DNA from: Himantopus leucocephalus
Taxonomy: Eukaryota; Chordata; Aves; Charadriiformes; Recurvirostridae
Reading direction: 5' to 3'
Assembly (NCBI GenBank): GCA_003993805.1
Contig: RSEF01000003.1
Coordinates: forward strand, 87,233,965-87,297,964
DNA: 64,000 bases
Made by a program: the position numbers and the translations under genes. The notes under the pieces were generated by a model. That model was not told the DNA's origin and ran no database searches. It saw nothing but the letters and a program-made list of their open reading frames with translations. Positions 11,501 through 26,500 of this stretch are shown here, piece after piece. Position 1 is the first letter of the stretch, and every line of letters begins with the position of its first letter.

Positions 11501-14500
11501 CTTAGGGCAAAGCTTTTTGTCTTCCGAAAGTTGTTTCAGCTTTCACCCCAAACCAGGAGCAGTATCTTTTGAATGTTGTTCTATGTACCTCTGCACATGG
11601 ATAATCTGTCTTCCACCTTAAATATAACGCTTCCCTGATTATTGTCAGGCTTTGAAAACTTCGACTCTTGCACACGGCATTTCAGAAAGCAACAGCAGAT
11701 CGATGCATGCCAAAGTTACTGAGCCAATGAGCAGTTTTTATAAAGTATATACCGTGCGCTATTCCAGTACAAGTATGTATTCTACAGTCATTAGCAATGC
11801 ACGTCTGCAGGATGCAGCAGCCATAACACAAACTGGCGTTGTATCTCTACTTAGAAGGTGTTTTACACTTGCCAAGATTTCGTCTCGGCCAAAAAAGCCA
11901 AGTGAAAAACATGCAATTGGGTATCTAATACAGAAGTTGAGATTATAGTCACAATTCGGATAAGCATGGGATTTTGCTTTTAAATGTTTCTGCGCATGTT
12001 AGTATTTGAGATGTGATATAATGCTCGCTGTTGTGATTAGACTAAAAAAAGACAAGCAAGACAAACTCCACTGTTATCATTATTCATATCTTTAGGATTA
12101 AACAGTAACTGTGATTATAAACATGAAATATTATTCAAAGGCTTTCAATGAGGAAATTCCATGGATTGGTACTGGTTCATAATGGAAGCCAAGCTCTTGA
12201 AGTGAATGAAAGATAAAAGGACTGTATTAAGAAAAAGATCAAAGTAATCCTTTGTCCGATAGGTCGTCTATTGTACCTTGATGGGAAAAGCTAGCAAAGT
12301 AAGTATGAAGGCTTACACAAAACACCTAACAGAAAAAACACAGTTACTCAACAGTTATTGAGTGCATATGCAAATATACGCCCATACATTCCAGCATAGG
12401 TGTGAAGTTTACAGAGGCAATACCACGATTATGAACAATATCCACAGCCGGAGGCATGAACCTCTCCACCGTTTCTCCTGATCATTTGGAAGTACAGATG
12501 ACTATACCGAAATGGTAAGAAGAAAGAGTGTATGTAGCGTCTGAACCACATCAGTTAGTGTATTGAAAAACAACCGTGTCTTCCTCCGAGAAACTATGCA
12601 TAACTATGCATTATTACTGTTGGTGTTCCAAAAGCAGTTTTTATTGCTGTTGGCAGGTCATCACAAGCCAGCAGAACAACGCTTTTGTAGGCATATTTTG
12701 CAAAGCGCATCAGCTGAGAAGTCCTCACCTATTCTTGCAAGTCTGACAAAAGCACATTCGGAAGATGACTGAGCTGCTTACAGACCTTCAGAACAGAAAC
12801 ATAGCTGGGAAATCCACAAATCCTGTTGGTGCCTTTACTGGGTGGGGGGTTGTTCACTTGTTTGTTTTAGCCAGGGTGGCTGGTAACTCTTTCAATCTAG
12901 TGGAGCTGATACAGAATAAAATCCAATTACTACTGGCTGCGCTAAGGTTGACTGCCCATGTTCATTATGCATTTTTAACTAGAAGTCTTTCCACTGATAC
13001 TTAAAACATACACAAGCAACCAGGAATATTCAAAAGGAAGCAGCATGCAGAAAATTTCTCATAGAAGTAAGCACATTTCTGATTGAACTCAAGCTTTCAC
13101 CTGCCCTGGCAGATTTTCAGGCATTCCTTACTCAGCCTGTTGATGAAGAGGCAGCCTGGGTGTACCCTACTCATGGCAATAGAGTTGGCAGCACGAGCAC
13201 CGGGGAATGTGTACACTCTTAGCGGATTCCAACATGTTGATACTAGAATAAACAGATCTGTGTCAGACAAGGTATACGGCAACACCATGGCAATACAAGC
13301 ATCAGCTGGAAATCAACTCTAGCCTTTACCAAAAAATTTTGTGTTGAAGAACTTCCTTGCTGTAAGATAGCATGCTCTTCTCACAGGTGGGCACTCAGAA
13401 AGTGTCTTTTCAGCCTCCTGCGAGATCACCTCGCTGACTGCACGCAGGTAGCTCGCGCAATCCTGGTACAGACATTTAACATTCATCTCCATCGCCAGTT
13501 TCTATTGGGTAAGAGTACCGGGCTACTGCACAGCGCTTATATCTTCACCAAGTCATCACGTGGCACAACAGAAGTGGAACTGCAGAACTGAACACCTGAA
13601 GTCTATGCCAGCTGTATTGGGGGGGCGGGGGGGGCAGGAAGGGGTGTTACCTCAGTCTACCTTTGGTCTGGCCTTTGGACTGCACACCCCTTGGTGCCTG
13701 CATTCCTAGACACTCTTTTCCAGCTTAGTTTCATCTGAAATAAATTCACTTAATGAGTTTTAAGACAGCTCCCTAGTATGAGAGAAAACGCGACAAGCAG
13801 AGACGATCAGGAGATTTGCTTCTAAAAAGCATCACTGATATGGACTAAAATGGTCTAGCAGATGAAGCCAGTGTGGCTTACAAATCAAATCCAAGAAGGG
13901 ACAAGACGTAAATGGCACGGTGTCCTGGCACCAGGCACACAGTTCTTCCCAAGCATGGGCTGACTCGAGAAAGAGAAGACTGTCTCCCAAAGCAGGCACA
14001 AGCACCCCAGCAAACCAGCAAGAGAGATGAATTTCACAACGTGCATGCAAGACTCAACAGAGACCATAACACAGCACAACCTGGGATATCAGATCTCTGA
14101 TAATAACAGTTATCGTGTGAGTAAGTGTGTGCGCTCCAGAAATTAGTGAGAAAGCAGTCAGCACATGAATTCCTTACGCATACACGCCTCTGCTGGTCAA
14201 AACTGGTAGCGTCAGTTGAGCACAAACAGATACTGAATATCTGATCACAGAATTGTCTTGCAGCACCCAGCAAGGCAAAGTGTCTTGACTGCACCCACCC
14301 ACAGGTTGGGCCCCTGCAAACCTCCCCAAGTTCAACAAGGCCAAGTGCAAAGTTCTGCAGGCTGGGCAAAGAATGGATTGAGAGCAGCCCTGAGGAGAAG
14401 GACTTGGGGGTGTTGGTTGATGAGAAGCTCAACGTGAGCTGGCAACGTGCGCTCACAGCGCAGAAAGCCAACTGCATCCTGGGCTGCGTCAAAAGCAGCG

Positions 14501-17500
14501 TGCCCAGCAGGTCAAGGGAGTTGATTCTGCCCCTCTACTCTGTGCTCGTCAGACCCCATCTGTAGTACTGTATCCAGCTCTGGGGGCACTAACATAAGAA
14601 GGACATGGACCTGTNNNNNNNNNNNNNNNNNNNNNNNNNNNNNNNNNNNNNNNNNNNNNNNNNNNNNNNNNNNNNNNNNNNNNNNNNNNNNNNNNNNNNN
14701 NNNNNNNNNNNNNNAGCGCACATTGCTGGCTCATGTCCAGCTTTTCATCCACCAGTAACCCCAACTTCTTCTCAGCAGGGTCACTCTCAATCCCTTCATC
14801 CCTCACCCTGTACTGATACCAGAAGTTGCCCCAACTCACGTGCAGGACCTTGCACTTGGCCTTGTTGAACCTCATGAGGTTCACATGGACCCACTTCTCG
14901 AGCTTGTCCAGGTCCCCCTGGATGGCATCCCGTCCCTCAGGCATGTGAACTGCACCACACAGCTTGGTGTTGCATGCAAACTTGCTGAGGGTGCACTCAA
15001 TCCCACTATGTCACTGATGAAGATATTGAACAGTACTGGTCCCAGTGAAAAAATAATGACCAGATGAAAAGTCATGCATGCAGTCCTATGCATACTTTAT
15101 TATCCAGAATTATAAAATGTCACTGTAAGTTCTTAGAGAAAAATTCATTGCTTACAAAGATGTATGATACTGCTACTTTTAGTACTTCTCTGTAATAAGC
15201 AATAAGCTCAGAGGCACACTAACTGGGGATGTGACCTTGGCTTGTGAATGAATACAGGGAAAACAAGGCAACTTAATCAGAAGCCAGCACACAGAAACCC
15301 TGCAGTGAACTAAGACAGCAGAAAAGGCAGAAACTTAACATTTTCAAATAAGGAAGGAAAAAAACCCACCAACAACAAACACTTAAAGACAAATCCAAAG
15401 CTTCTACTCACAAAGTCATCTTCTCCTTCATTTAAGTTATAGTTAGGCAACATAGCTCCTTCCATTGCAGAACTCTTGAATACACCTTTTATTTTGTTGC
15501 CTATTCTGCTGATTCCAAATGACTCTCCTCTCTTCTGTGTGGTCCTAGGAGTACAGAAGCCGGAGTTGACAACACAACTACATTACTATTACTACACATC
15601 AGCTCAGTAGGCCATTGCACATGATTTGCAGATACAAGAAACAACTGTATGAACAAGTAGCCAATATATTTACAATTCCACTTGAATTGAAATTCATTTA
15701 TGGCAAATATGTTCTCTGATCAATTAGCAAAATTTCTTGATTACACTTTTAAAAGATACGGGATTCCCATATGCTTAACCATGAGCAAACATTAACACTC
15801 TTATAATAGTATCCCAGTAATGCAGGACACATAATAAACAACAATTTTGTTTTGACAGGAGAAACTGTCATATTGCTACAGGCAGACACACCAAAAAGGT
15901 CACTAACTCTGTTCTTTTCCATGTACTCATATTTAAATATTTATCCACTCTTGCCAAGTACTGTAAATGGTGTGGTTAGATGCATTTTTTTTGCGTAAAC
16001 ATCCCAGAATTTTAGAAGCATGTACGATTCAAGATAGATCTCGACTTTCAAGCATTAGGGACAGACAAAAGGAATGTGCAAGGAGCAAGACTGAGCATGA
16101 GAGAAAACAGATGCAACTGAAGAATCTTGGCTTGAAGAGCTAGTCTGACTGAAAGATGAAGACTTTTTAAAGTCTTGCCACTTATGACAAAGAATCCAAA
16201 AAGCAACAAGGTATGGAAAAAGAAAGATAATTGGGCAGGAAGCACACTCCTTACTGAGAGAACAGATGTTATAGCATTCTAATGCCCCACAAGACCTGAC
16301 ACTGAAGATTATTTCTTAAGTAGAAATGCTAGCAATTCTGGAAAGAAAAATGTTTCTATTGAATATGGAATGAGCCTGAGGTTACTTATGCCGGTTCAAT
16401 AAATACAGTTGATAGGCGAGTTAAAAATCAACACACTGAACTGCAGAATCAAAGACTCAAAAGAACTTAGTAGATTACTGAGATTAAAAGCACAATTAGT
16501 ACTTTAGACAAAAAATAGCCTGTTTCTTTTTTGCTTTAAAACAAAAAATTATTAACTACTGAACAGCAGCACCAACTGAACAGCAGAGACAAGCAGCTAA
16601 AGCATCTTCATTGCCTGTAAAACCACACTGACATCAACTGCTGACTTAAAATGTGCATGTGTGTCACTAGCAATCTTCCTGTTTATAATTTTACCCAGAC
16701 TGTGTACATGACTAAAATTGCGTAAATAATCCACCGTTTTTCCAAATCTTTTGCTTTTTCTCTCTCATATCATTATCAGCTCCAAAGCAGACACACACCA
16801 TCTATCTTATTTATCTCTGCTAACCAAAGATAAGGTTGGTTGGCTGTTTGTAGTCTAAATCTATGTTTGAACAATTTTACTCGATTTTTAAACAACTTCT
16901 TCTACACATTATTGTGCTGAACTGAATTTTTTCACATTGGGGACCTACCTGAATCTTGTTCAAGAGCTTAAACACTAGGCTAGCAAAATAAAAACTTTAT
17001 TCAGACAAAACTAGACAGCTTTTCTAGAAGGGTAATGCTTCAGACCTCTGGCTTGACTCTTGAAGAAGTTTTCATCATTCCTGTGAAAATTTGTGCAGTT
17101 CTCAAAATTTTGAGCAAAAACATTAATTTGCACAAGCTGAAAGATTTGATAAGAGTACTCCAGGCTCAGATCAGTTCTTTCCTGAGCTGGTGATGCTCCA
17201 GCTGAAGGCGGAATACAGCTTTGCCTAGAACTGCAGTACTGAGCTGTATGGGGCCAGGACTCAACCTGATAGCTAGGAACCACCCCTTCCTGCTCTGATG
17301 CTGAGCCCAAAGATTACGCCTAATGAGTACAGAGCAATCACTAAACTGGAACAAGTACAAAGTAACAAACTAGAATGGGATTCTCTTCACAGGAAGAGAC
17401 ACAAATTCAGAGCACAAACTGGTGAATAAGAGGGTACACAGACGCCTGGTGGGCAACGTATGGAGAGAACATAGGACTGGTTTAGCAAAAATCCTTGCGC

Positions 17501-20500
17501 AAGCTCGCAGAGCACAAACCAGATTAGATGACCATGGAAAAAATCTGGGTATGTTAGCAGAGATGGACATACAACAGGATGATCAAAATTTTGAAGAAGC
17601 TGAGGAAGAAAAAAAATATATGTAAAACCCCCCCCAGGTATGAGGATGAAAATCTAATAGATTCACTGGCTAAGTAGAAATAGGAGGAAGAACTGGAGGC
17701 TAGGTGGAAGGGAAGAGATGGGATTAGGATATGGTCAGGTTCAAGGCACTAGGGAGGAAAGAGGAGAGGAGGTGGCCGGTTTAGCAGAAAGACCAAGTCT
17801 TTCAAGACCTCTCAACTCTGCTACAGCCAACAAAACATATACAAAACTCTTTGGGAAAAGTATCCCACTCCCTCTAGTGCTGATCCATGTAACAGCATTA
17901 TTAGACTGTCATTCTGTAGGTGCTTTCTTGGCCGGGCCCAGAGTGGAGAGTCTACAGGTTCCAACATTCCTAATGAATGATGTGATGACACGATGTTGGA
18001 ATGCCTTCCCCCCCCAAACACTCCAGAAGTCACACATACCCAACATTAAAAAAATACGATTGTTGTTCACTCAAGAGCTGGGAACTGCAACCAAAGATTG
18101 CATTAGTGCCACTGTGCACTGTGGCATTCTTTAATTGTGGATGGTTGCAAAACAATTTTCCCACGGGATCCCTGCCTCATTCAGTGCACTAAACAGATCT
18201 TTGCATGTGATCAGCCAGGGCTATGCAGCTGAAGAATGCTGTTGCGAACCTCTATGGGTCAAGAAATACCAGACGAGTCATATGTATCAGACAAGCTAGA
18301 TATTTGCATGCATGTGAAGTCAGAGTACCATTTTATTTGGCTAAACCCCTTACAACCCAATCAGGAGAAATGTTGGGTTTTAAGTGCAGCTCTACACAGT
18401 CAATGAACTGCACTTCCATCTCAAGTACTCTTTATTCCTCAACAATCTAGCAAGTTACAACTCTATGCACTGAACTGGCACACAAAAGATAACAGCGTCT
18501 ATATACCTGGATTCCTAACCTGTAAAATAAAATTGATAAATTTCCCTCAAGAATGGTATGAGTAATATACGTAATACTGATGCTCTGATAAATTCTAAGG
18601 AAAAGTCCATAATGAAAAAATTGTTTTCTGAGTTTGGATAGCATGTCATTAAAGAGGCACGAATAATGAGAAAAACCAACTGAACAGCTATTAAGGCATT
18701 AATGAGTGATCACAGACTACCTAGAGCAAATTATAAAAAATAGCGTATGTTGTAATCAAACCTCTAACAGTCACAAGAAAAGCTGCACAGAGAACTAATT
18801 TGGGGGATTGCTGGGTTTGAGTGCTTGGTATTATTTATAAAATGGTTATATTTGCATGCAATGTTAGGCAATGATCATCCTGGACACAGCTGTGCAAGAT
18901 AAAACAGGCAGTTAAGTGAATAAAACCTCAAACAGGATTTGGAAATGTGACATGGAGTAAAGGAAATTTTAAAGCAGCTAGCAGTCACAAGCCAAAAAAA
19001 AAAGCTTCAAGTTATGCAAATATATTTCAAAACTAGTAACTGCAAACAAATCATTAACAGCAAACAATATTGATACATTGCAAACTTGTGAAATTAGTAA
19101 TTAAGCAATTTCTAAACACTTGTGAAGAGGACATGGGGAGTAAAGCTCCAGTTTAGTCCAGAGAAGACATTCACATGTTTTTTTACAAATAAAATGGACA
19201 GTTAATTGCTGTTATAAAGGCCATGTGATGCAGTCATGATAGATGCAGTATAACTAACACACAACATTTATCGAGTGTTAGATAGACTTACCGTAAGTCA
19301 TCCAAACTCAGGCTACTTCTGCAACAACAGGCACATAAATTACCTCAGAGCCCAGGAGAAAATAATGTTAAAAGAAAAAAGAAAAAAACCCCCACCAAAC
19401 AACACCCCCAACAACAACAAAAAAAACAATCAAACAAAAAAACAAACAAAAAAATCTCAGCCAAATTTGGCAGACCTATCCCAACAAAACTGAACAGGCT
19501 TNACCCCACCAAACAACACCCCCAACAACAACAAAAAACCAATCAAACAAAAAAACAAACAAAAAAATCCCAGCCAAATTTGGCAGACCTATCCCAACAA
19601 AACTGAACAGGCTTCATTTGAGCATCACTTCAGGTTAATAAAAAACATGGCACAATTAGGAGTTCCTGACATAAAATCCTACGGAAGTGAAACGCGAATG
19701 GTACCTGCCCATTTCATCACCACAATCTTGGCCTTTGAATTTAAAACCTCAGTTATTGAAACTTTCAGGTCTTCACTAACATTCAGGACAAGCAGCTACC
19801 AATTTATACAGAACGACTTTCATTCTTAAAGTTACCTGTAGTACCAACCAAGCAGCTAACTTTTTCTATAACCTATGTTCAGAAGTCACGTAGGAATCTA
19901 GTACATTTGGCAAATACATAAAATAAGTCCACAGCCTTTTCTTTGTAATAACATCACCTCACCCCCTACACCCCCTGTATTAAATATAGTAAAAACCACT
20001 ATTAAAATATTTTGGGGTTGGTTTTTTTTTTTATTTCACAGATTTTAAGAATTGTCATGTATTTTTGACATTCTACATACCCTGGTACATGGAACCAATG
20101 CCTCAGTCATCAACTCAGTAATTCCAACCAAAATGTTTAAATGGATTAACCATAAACACAGTCACCGCACACAAGATTTTAATTCACTGGAGCTACTGAA
20201 TTCTGGACAAACTGATATGGGATTAAAATATTCACATTTCAGATTTTGTTTTACAAGAGGAACTGATTCAAAGGCATCTTACCCTGTCTTTAGTCATGTT
20301 AACTGTGAAACTGGAAACATAACCTGCCAAGTTGGAACTGATGGTGACAGTTACATTGCACACAACTGTTCACAGACTTAATTCTGTGGGGTTTACTCCT
20401 AACCACTCCCCAAAATTGTTTACGTCTTTTCTGCTTGGTCCTCACTTGAAAAATATTTTAATTTTACTGCTATCCCAATAATGAGAAATCAGGATGCGTC

Positions 20501-23500
20501 TATTTCTGTGTGTGGTCGTGGTGTGTAGAAAATCAAGGCAGATATACAGCTATCCAGAAATCAAGAGTTTACATCACATAGTGGCTTTTCTTTTTTTGTT
20601 AGACTTCCAACACAGAATACCTTTAAGTAATGTAGTAATGTATTATAAATACATAAATATGAGAAAGGAGAGGGAATTCTTGTCCTCTCTTCCACACACC
20701 CAAAATTAAGTTGTCAGAATTGGAACTTAAAACATCAGTTTCCATTGGCCACATACATTAAACTTTAGGTGGAAAATACCAGTTAAGCTGTTGACAACCA
20801 CTGCTAGTTATCAAGTTACAGGATATCCTCAATGTGACTTCTTTACACTCCAGAAATACTTGGGACATCTCATCTATTACCTTAGCAGTTTACAAAGCAC
20901 ATTATTTGTCCTATGTGTACACAAAAAGCTATGATTATTTTGTATAGTTCAAAGAAGTTATTCAGAAGTGATTCAAACCAGAAGTTGCACACTGATAGTC
21001 ACGTCTTCTTACTTTCCCACTTGTATTTTCTAGAAACTGCTCTATAATTTTCTTGTCTTACAATAAATGAAATCTTTCAACACATTATCCACATGTATAT
21101 TCTACTGGGATTTTGTATCTGCTACTTGATCTGACTTTTTAACCAGCAGCATCTATGCAATACACACACAGTACCCCTAGCAAAGCATCAAAGACACGGA
21201 AAACAAAACTCATCTCTTTGCATATAATTTCTCTCAACTGGAACTAATGCTAGAATAGGGAAGAAAAGGGAGGATAACGTATGTGCATATGGATAACATC
21301 TGGAATAATTCCATAACCTTTTTTCAATTTTATTTTTTTTCTTCTTGGCAGTGACTGTCTGTACCAGATTCTGCAGAGGGAAACTCCAAATCAACGGGCA
21401 AACTACTTTCAGATAGGACCTCAGACAGGACCTCTGTTTCATGGAAATAATCAGAGAGGCGCCCTTTCAGGAACATACAGTATCTCGTATCATAAACCAT
21501 TATATATACTCAAAGCATTCAAATTGTTCTAAAATGTAAAACAGATACATTTTCAGCAATGTTATGGATGCTGTTTGAACTCCAAGGGAATACGTTGTAA
21601 CAGTCCCCAAACAAAATTTGCTTATTTTGTAACCAGAGATGTATTTCAAAAAGTACAGGTAGAGAGTGTCTTTAATTCCACCCTTTCTGTTCTGGAAAGC
21701 AAAGCACCAAGGAGGTGACCTAAATGTTTTCATACTTTAACTAGATTTAAGAAGTGTACGACAGGATACTTTCAACCCTTGACATGAATAATTTTGGGAA
21801 AGATACCAGAAGGCAGACTGAAAGGTGCGGATGAAACCCTGTAGCCATCTTCAACAGAAGCTGCAATGTGTTTTAAGGTCACCATTCCTAGTGGAGTATC
21901 ACATAGGGGAGAAACAAAGTTTGGTCTAGCTGCCTTCCATGCTTCTTTGCTAAGAAACAGAAGCTTGTCAGCGCCAATCTGAGAAAGCACTACACCAAAG
22001 CTTGAGTCCTGGATCTACGAAAACTGTAAGGACTACGTAATAGATGTCACAGATGGAGATACATTGAAGAGAACCACCTTGCAGTTTTCTAAGACATTAG
22101 CAGGGGAGAAAGTGATCTTGCAATAATACACCTCACAGTAGGCTGCAAGTCAAGAGGGCTGATGCTAGGTAGAGCTCTAATGAAAGCAGAAAAAGTTAAA
22201 TTGCTGTAATCTAAGATGATAAACACCAGCATTTTCTACAGTACCGTGGATCTTAGTTCATACCAAGAAAGCAAGCCTATCCAAATTAAAGACTGTCTTA
22301 CTGAAGTTTTCCGTCTTTTGGCTAGAGCGTAAGAGCAATTCAGTTGGACTAGTCTATGACTGAGCCATCCAGCATAAAATGAAAGACAAGAACTGATGAG
22401 ACCTCAAGCTTACTCAACCCAACCCCACAGTGGAAGATCGCCCATCCATGCCCACAGGAGACGCTCTTCTCCTCCTTCACAGGCCCTAGGGAGCCTGAAG
22501 GTGGTCTGTAAGTATATAGCCCACACCCAGAAACAAGGCTTCTTATGCTACATTTCTGCAATGAATGGAGAGAGTTGGGGGACAGAAAACACATTTGACC
22601 TAGGAAAAATGGCAAATCCTCCTTGTCACGACAAGAGGAGACTACCATTGCATGACCAGGTTGGTTAGACGCAGGGTACACTGTACCTATCCCTTTAAGA
22701 CCTGAAATCCAAGACGATCCAGCTTTCAACCAACAAAATCGTATTCACATATACAGTCAATTAAATCACCACTTTATTTCCACATTATCTTATTCTCATT
22801 GTACATTTATTTTTCCCTTCCCCCTTCTCCAATGCTAAGGTCTAAATCAGATTTTAAACTCTTTAACATAAAACACATCAAGGCAAAGAGACATCTTGCA
22901 TAATATTGCTTGCTCCTTCAGTATGTAATTTGCCCACTTGAAAAAAAAAAGTAAAGCTAAAAATTTAGTCAAATTAGCATCAGGCAGGATCAAAATTCCT
23001 ATGGTAAACCATAGATTTTTGATGCTTTTAACTAAAAAACAAACACAAACACTTAAAGAATCTACCATACCTACCTGTTAAACTTTGAATTGCGTGTTGG
23101 TGACTCTGCTCCTCTTAAAAGGTGTCTGAAGTACTACAACAGACAAATAAGGTATCAAAGAAAACACTGGACTGACTGAGTTAAGGGCTACTATACAGCG
23201 ACATTGCAGAATTCAGGAAACAAGAACAGAAGTAAAAGACAAGCTGACCACAATCTAGCAGTTAGAATATTCATCTGGAAAAGGACTGAATAAATTTGCA
23301 ATACATGCTCCCAGGACTACTTATTTTACTTTACATAGTCTCGGGATTAAAAAAACAAACCAGAAATAAAACTAAAATTAAGCACCAAAATTCATGTCTC
23401 CTCCTTTTGTAAAAAAAATAAAAAATAAAATAAATCAAGCATTTGAAGTATTACAGCCATTATGGGAAAGATGACCACTAATACCATTTTTGAGAAATAC

Positions 23501-26500
23501 TCTTTATTAAGAATAACACCAAGTAAGGTTAAGTACCCATTCCCAGGACAAGTCAATATATTCTGCCTCGAATAAATGCAAGAAGCTTAACATGCAACCT
23601 GATTTACACGTACAAAGTCAAAAAGAGACAAGAATTCACTCACTCCTGTGTTTAAAGCGTTTCCTATTAGGAGGCTTTAGGCAGCTGTTGGCCCAGTGTG
23701 GGGATATTTTAATTATTTCTTAAACTCGGATTCAGAACCCAATCATAAAACAATCTCAAATGCCTATTAAATTCCTTTGAATGACCTTACTGAAAACAGG
23801 CACCTGCTGCTGGCATGCGTAATGCTGAAGGTACCTAAATACAACCTCTGTATCTTTCTTTAAGTACCATTATATTTTTAAAAGTAAATAAAGAGATTCT
23901 TAAAAGTGTTCTATGTCTATCACGCAGATTGCTTTTGCACCAAATTTGCAACCATAAAAGAAAGGGCGGAAAGGGTTTTGTAGAAGGGGTGGAAAGGATT
24001 TTGTAATAGCAATGATATACACAAATTGTTACATCGAAAAATGAAGAGGTTTTGTTTTATTCTGTTGATGTTGTGTTGAACTAGAATAAACTCAATTTTC
24101 TTATGGAGACCGGTCCCAGCCCTGGCATACTAACTAAAGTGGAAAATGAAGACGTATTTTTCAGTTCCACATGCACATGACTGTTGTAGACAGGGTATCC
24201 TAAAAAAATACAATCTTGCTTTAAGACTACTCTTCAAATCTTTCACACTTACCTCATCACTGTGACAGAACATAGGAGTAAAAACGTTCTCAAGCAGAGA
24301 AAGTACGTGCTCATAAGCTTCAAAAAGACACCTCATAGTTTGAAGTTTCACAACATCCATATATGGGCCTTCAGCAACTATAAAAAAAATTTGCAAACGC
24401 AAATAGATATGTGTATGGGCATCTAAAGTTTAGGGTTTTTTCTGGTCTGAGTTTGCGATTGCTTTGCAAGCTACTAGAAGTCTGACATCAAGAATAGAAA
24501 TAAACTGAGAAAACAAGGTTTAAGCACAATATAGCAAGGGGGTAACAATTTTTAAGACTATGACAAAAGTAAAGACTGATCATATTTAGATTAATTAGTC
24601 TTCACTTTATTACAGAATGTGGTTTAAATTCCAGTTAATTTAAATTTTAATTTAATTTTATTTTTTTAATTTAAATTATTCCTTTCAAAATCAAACTTAC
24701 TTCTTTGAATCTCTTCCACAATAAAAGGGTCAAATCTAATTTTGTCAATGCTTTCATCCAAACAATAAGTTTTGTAAATTTTCTGTACTTCCTCATGAAG
24801 TGACATCTTTTCAGTATCTGATAGTTCCGGTCGCAAAATTCGGTCATTGAATTCCTCTGAGAAGTACAGGCAAGAAAATGCATTTGTTGATCAACTTGGC
24901 TAACAAATAGCATCTTGAAACAACCTATAATATCAACCCATTTTCCAGCAGATATAGTAATTTGTAAAACTTCGAAGTGAATAGATACAGAAGACATTTC
25001 AAAATCTCTGGTAATAAGGTAGCTGCCTTCTTATTAACTGCAATTCAAATTTTTTTCATAAAATTATTAATAAAAATATATTGTAATTAAAACTAATTCT
25101 TACTTATCACAGTAAGGATAAACCCATGAAGTTGTTCCTGGAAGAAGAATTAATCGGAAGAAGGAATTTTATCTTCCTAAATTACCAAACTGTAAATTGT
25201 AGTTTTCTTTTTAGCAGGATTTACAGTTCATGCTAGACACACGCAGAGCCCCAACAGCCCTTTACACCAGTCACCTGCCTGTTCTGCTGCCATTTCTTTC
25301 CTAAAAACCAACATCAAAATACTTTCAATAGTATCTTTAATAACAGACTAACTTGAGAATGGACTTTGCCTGACAAAATAAAAATGCTATTTGGTACAAT
25401 TATTGTGCAATCAGACTTGATTTGTTGGCCCATTCTGTTAATAGCCTTACTGGCCAGAAAGAAGGGAAAATAAGGTGGCATTTGACTCATTTTTCAATTA
25501 ATAGACAAAAAGTTCTTCAGAGAAAATCTACCAAGACCCTTCTGGGGTTTTTGGTGGTTTATTTTCCTCAGTAAATGTTTCTTATCCAAAATATTTCTAT
25601 CATGTGAAGAACCACCTACAGTAGACAGTTTGGGACAGCATAACTTGAGAGACCTAAATCTCATTCTTTGTTTCATAAGCTAATATACAGACTTGCCACC
25701 TATGATAATGCAAGAGAAGTTTAGAAGGAAGAAAACGCTGAGGTTTACCCAGAAAAAAGCTTGATCATGGGCAACAGCAACAGTTGGAGTACTCTTCCTG
25801 CTGGAGGAAGGAGCTCTAGAGAGCTCTAGAAGGGTCAGCTTAGAACCCCCTGCAGGTACCACATAATTGCTTTCTTGGGTTTTTTTGGTGAGGAGTTTTT
25901 CTGACAAAAAGCCAACATGTTTGGAAGGATTATGAGCACATAAGAAGCTGCATGCACAGAAATTATTTCTATTTCTCTTACGTAATGAATAACGACTTCT
26001 GCAGTATTTTATGAGATAAAGTCTGTCTAATTTAATTTCACATCTTCCTGATGTATGCATGGGCTTGGGATACGAAGACACACCCATTATTTCCTATGTA
26101 ACATGGAAATGCTTGTTTACTAAAAACAACAACAAAAAAATCATTATTTTGGTAAACCAGTGATTAACTACTAGCTGACCAAAAAACGTGAAATAAACCA
26201 CTCTAACTTACAGAAACTTCACAGAAAGCAGAAAACTTTTCAAAGAACACTTGTGTAATAGTAAAACCAAATGCATGCTTCATTACCAAGTCACAGGTTA
26301 CTGAATAGAATGTTTCAACACCTTTAATGTTCTTCTTATGTTTCTGTTCTTTACAGAAATCACAATTTTAAAGCTAAAAGACCAGGAGAAGCTTTTCATG
26401 ATGAACAGTTCATTTTAGTAATACTTTAGTAACCACGTATTAAAAAAGGTAACTGCACTTTCTATCAGTGGCCAGAACTTCTTTCTTACAAGAATATTCT

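Noticed and set aside
14034..14492. 152-codon minus-strand frame
   Set aside because: Partly the antisense of a plus-strand CR1 fragment; the remainder shows no domain.
17422..17625. Charged 67-codon plus-strand frame in an SNX14 intron
   Set aside because: The Glu/Lys-rich end gives a coding look, but there is no domain, no splice context and no related peptide that I recognise.
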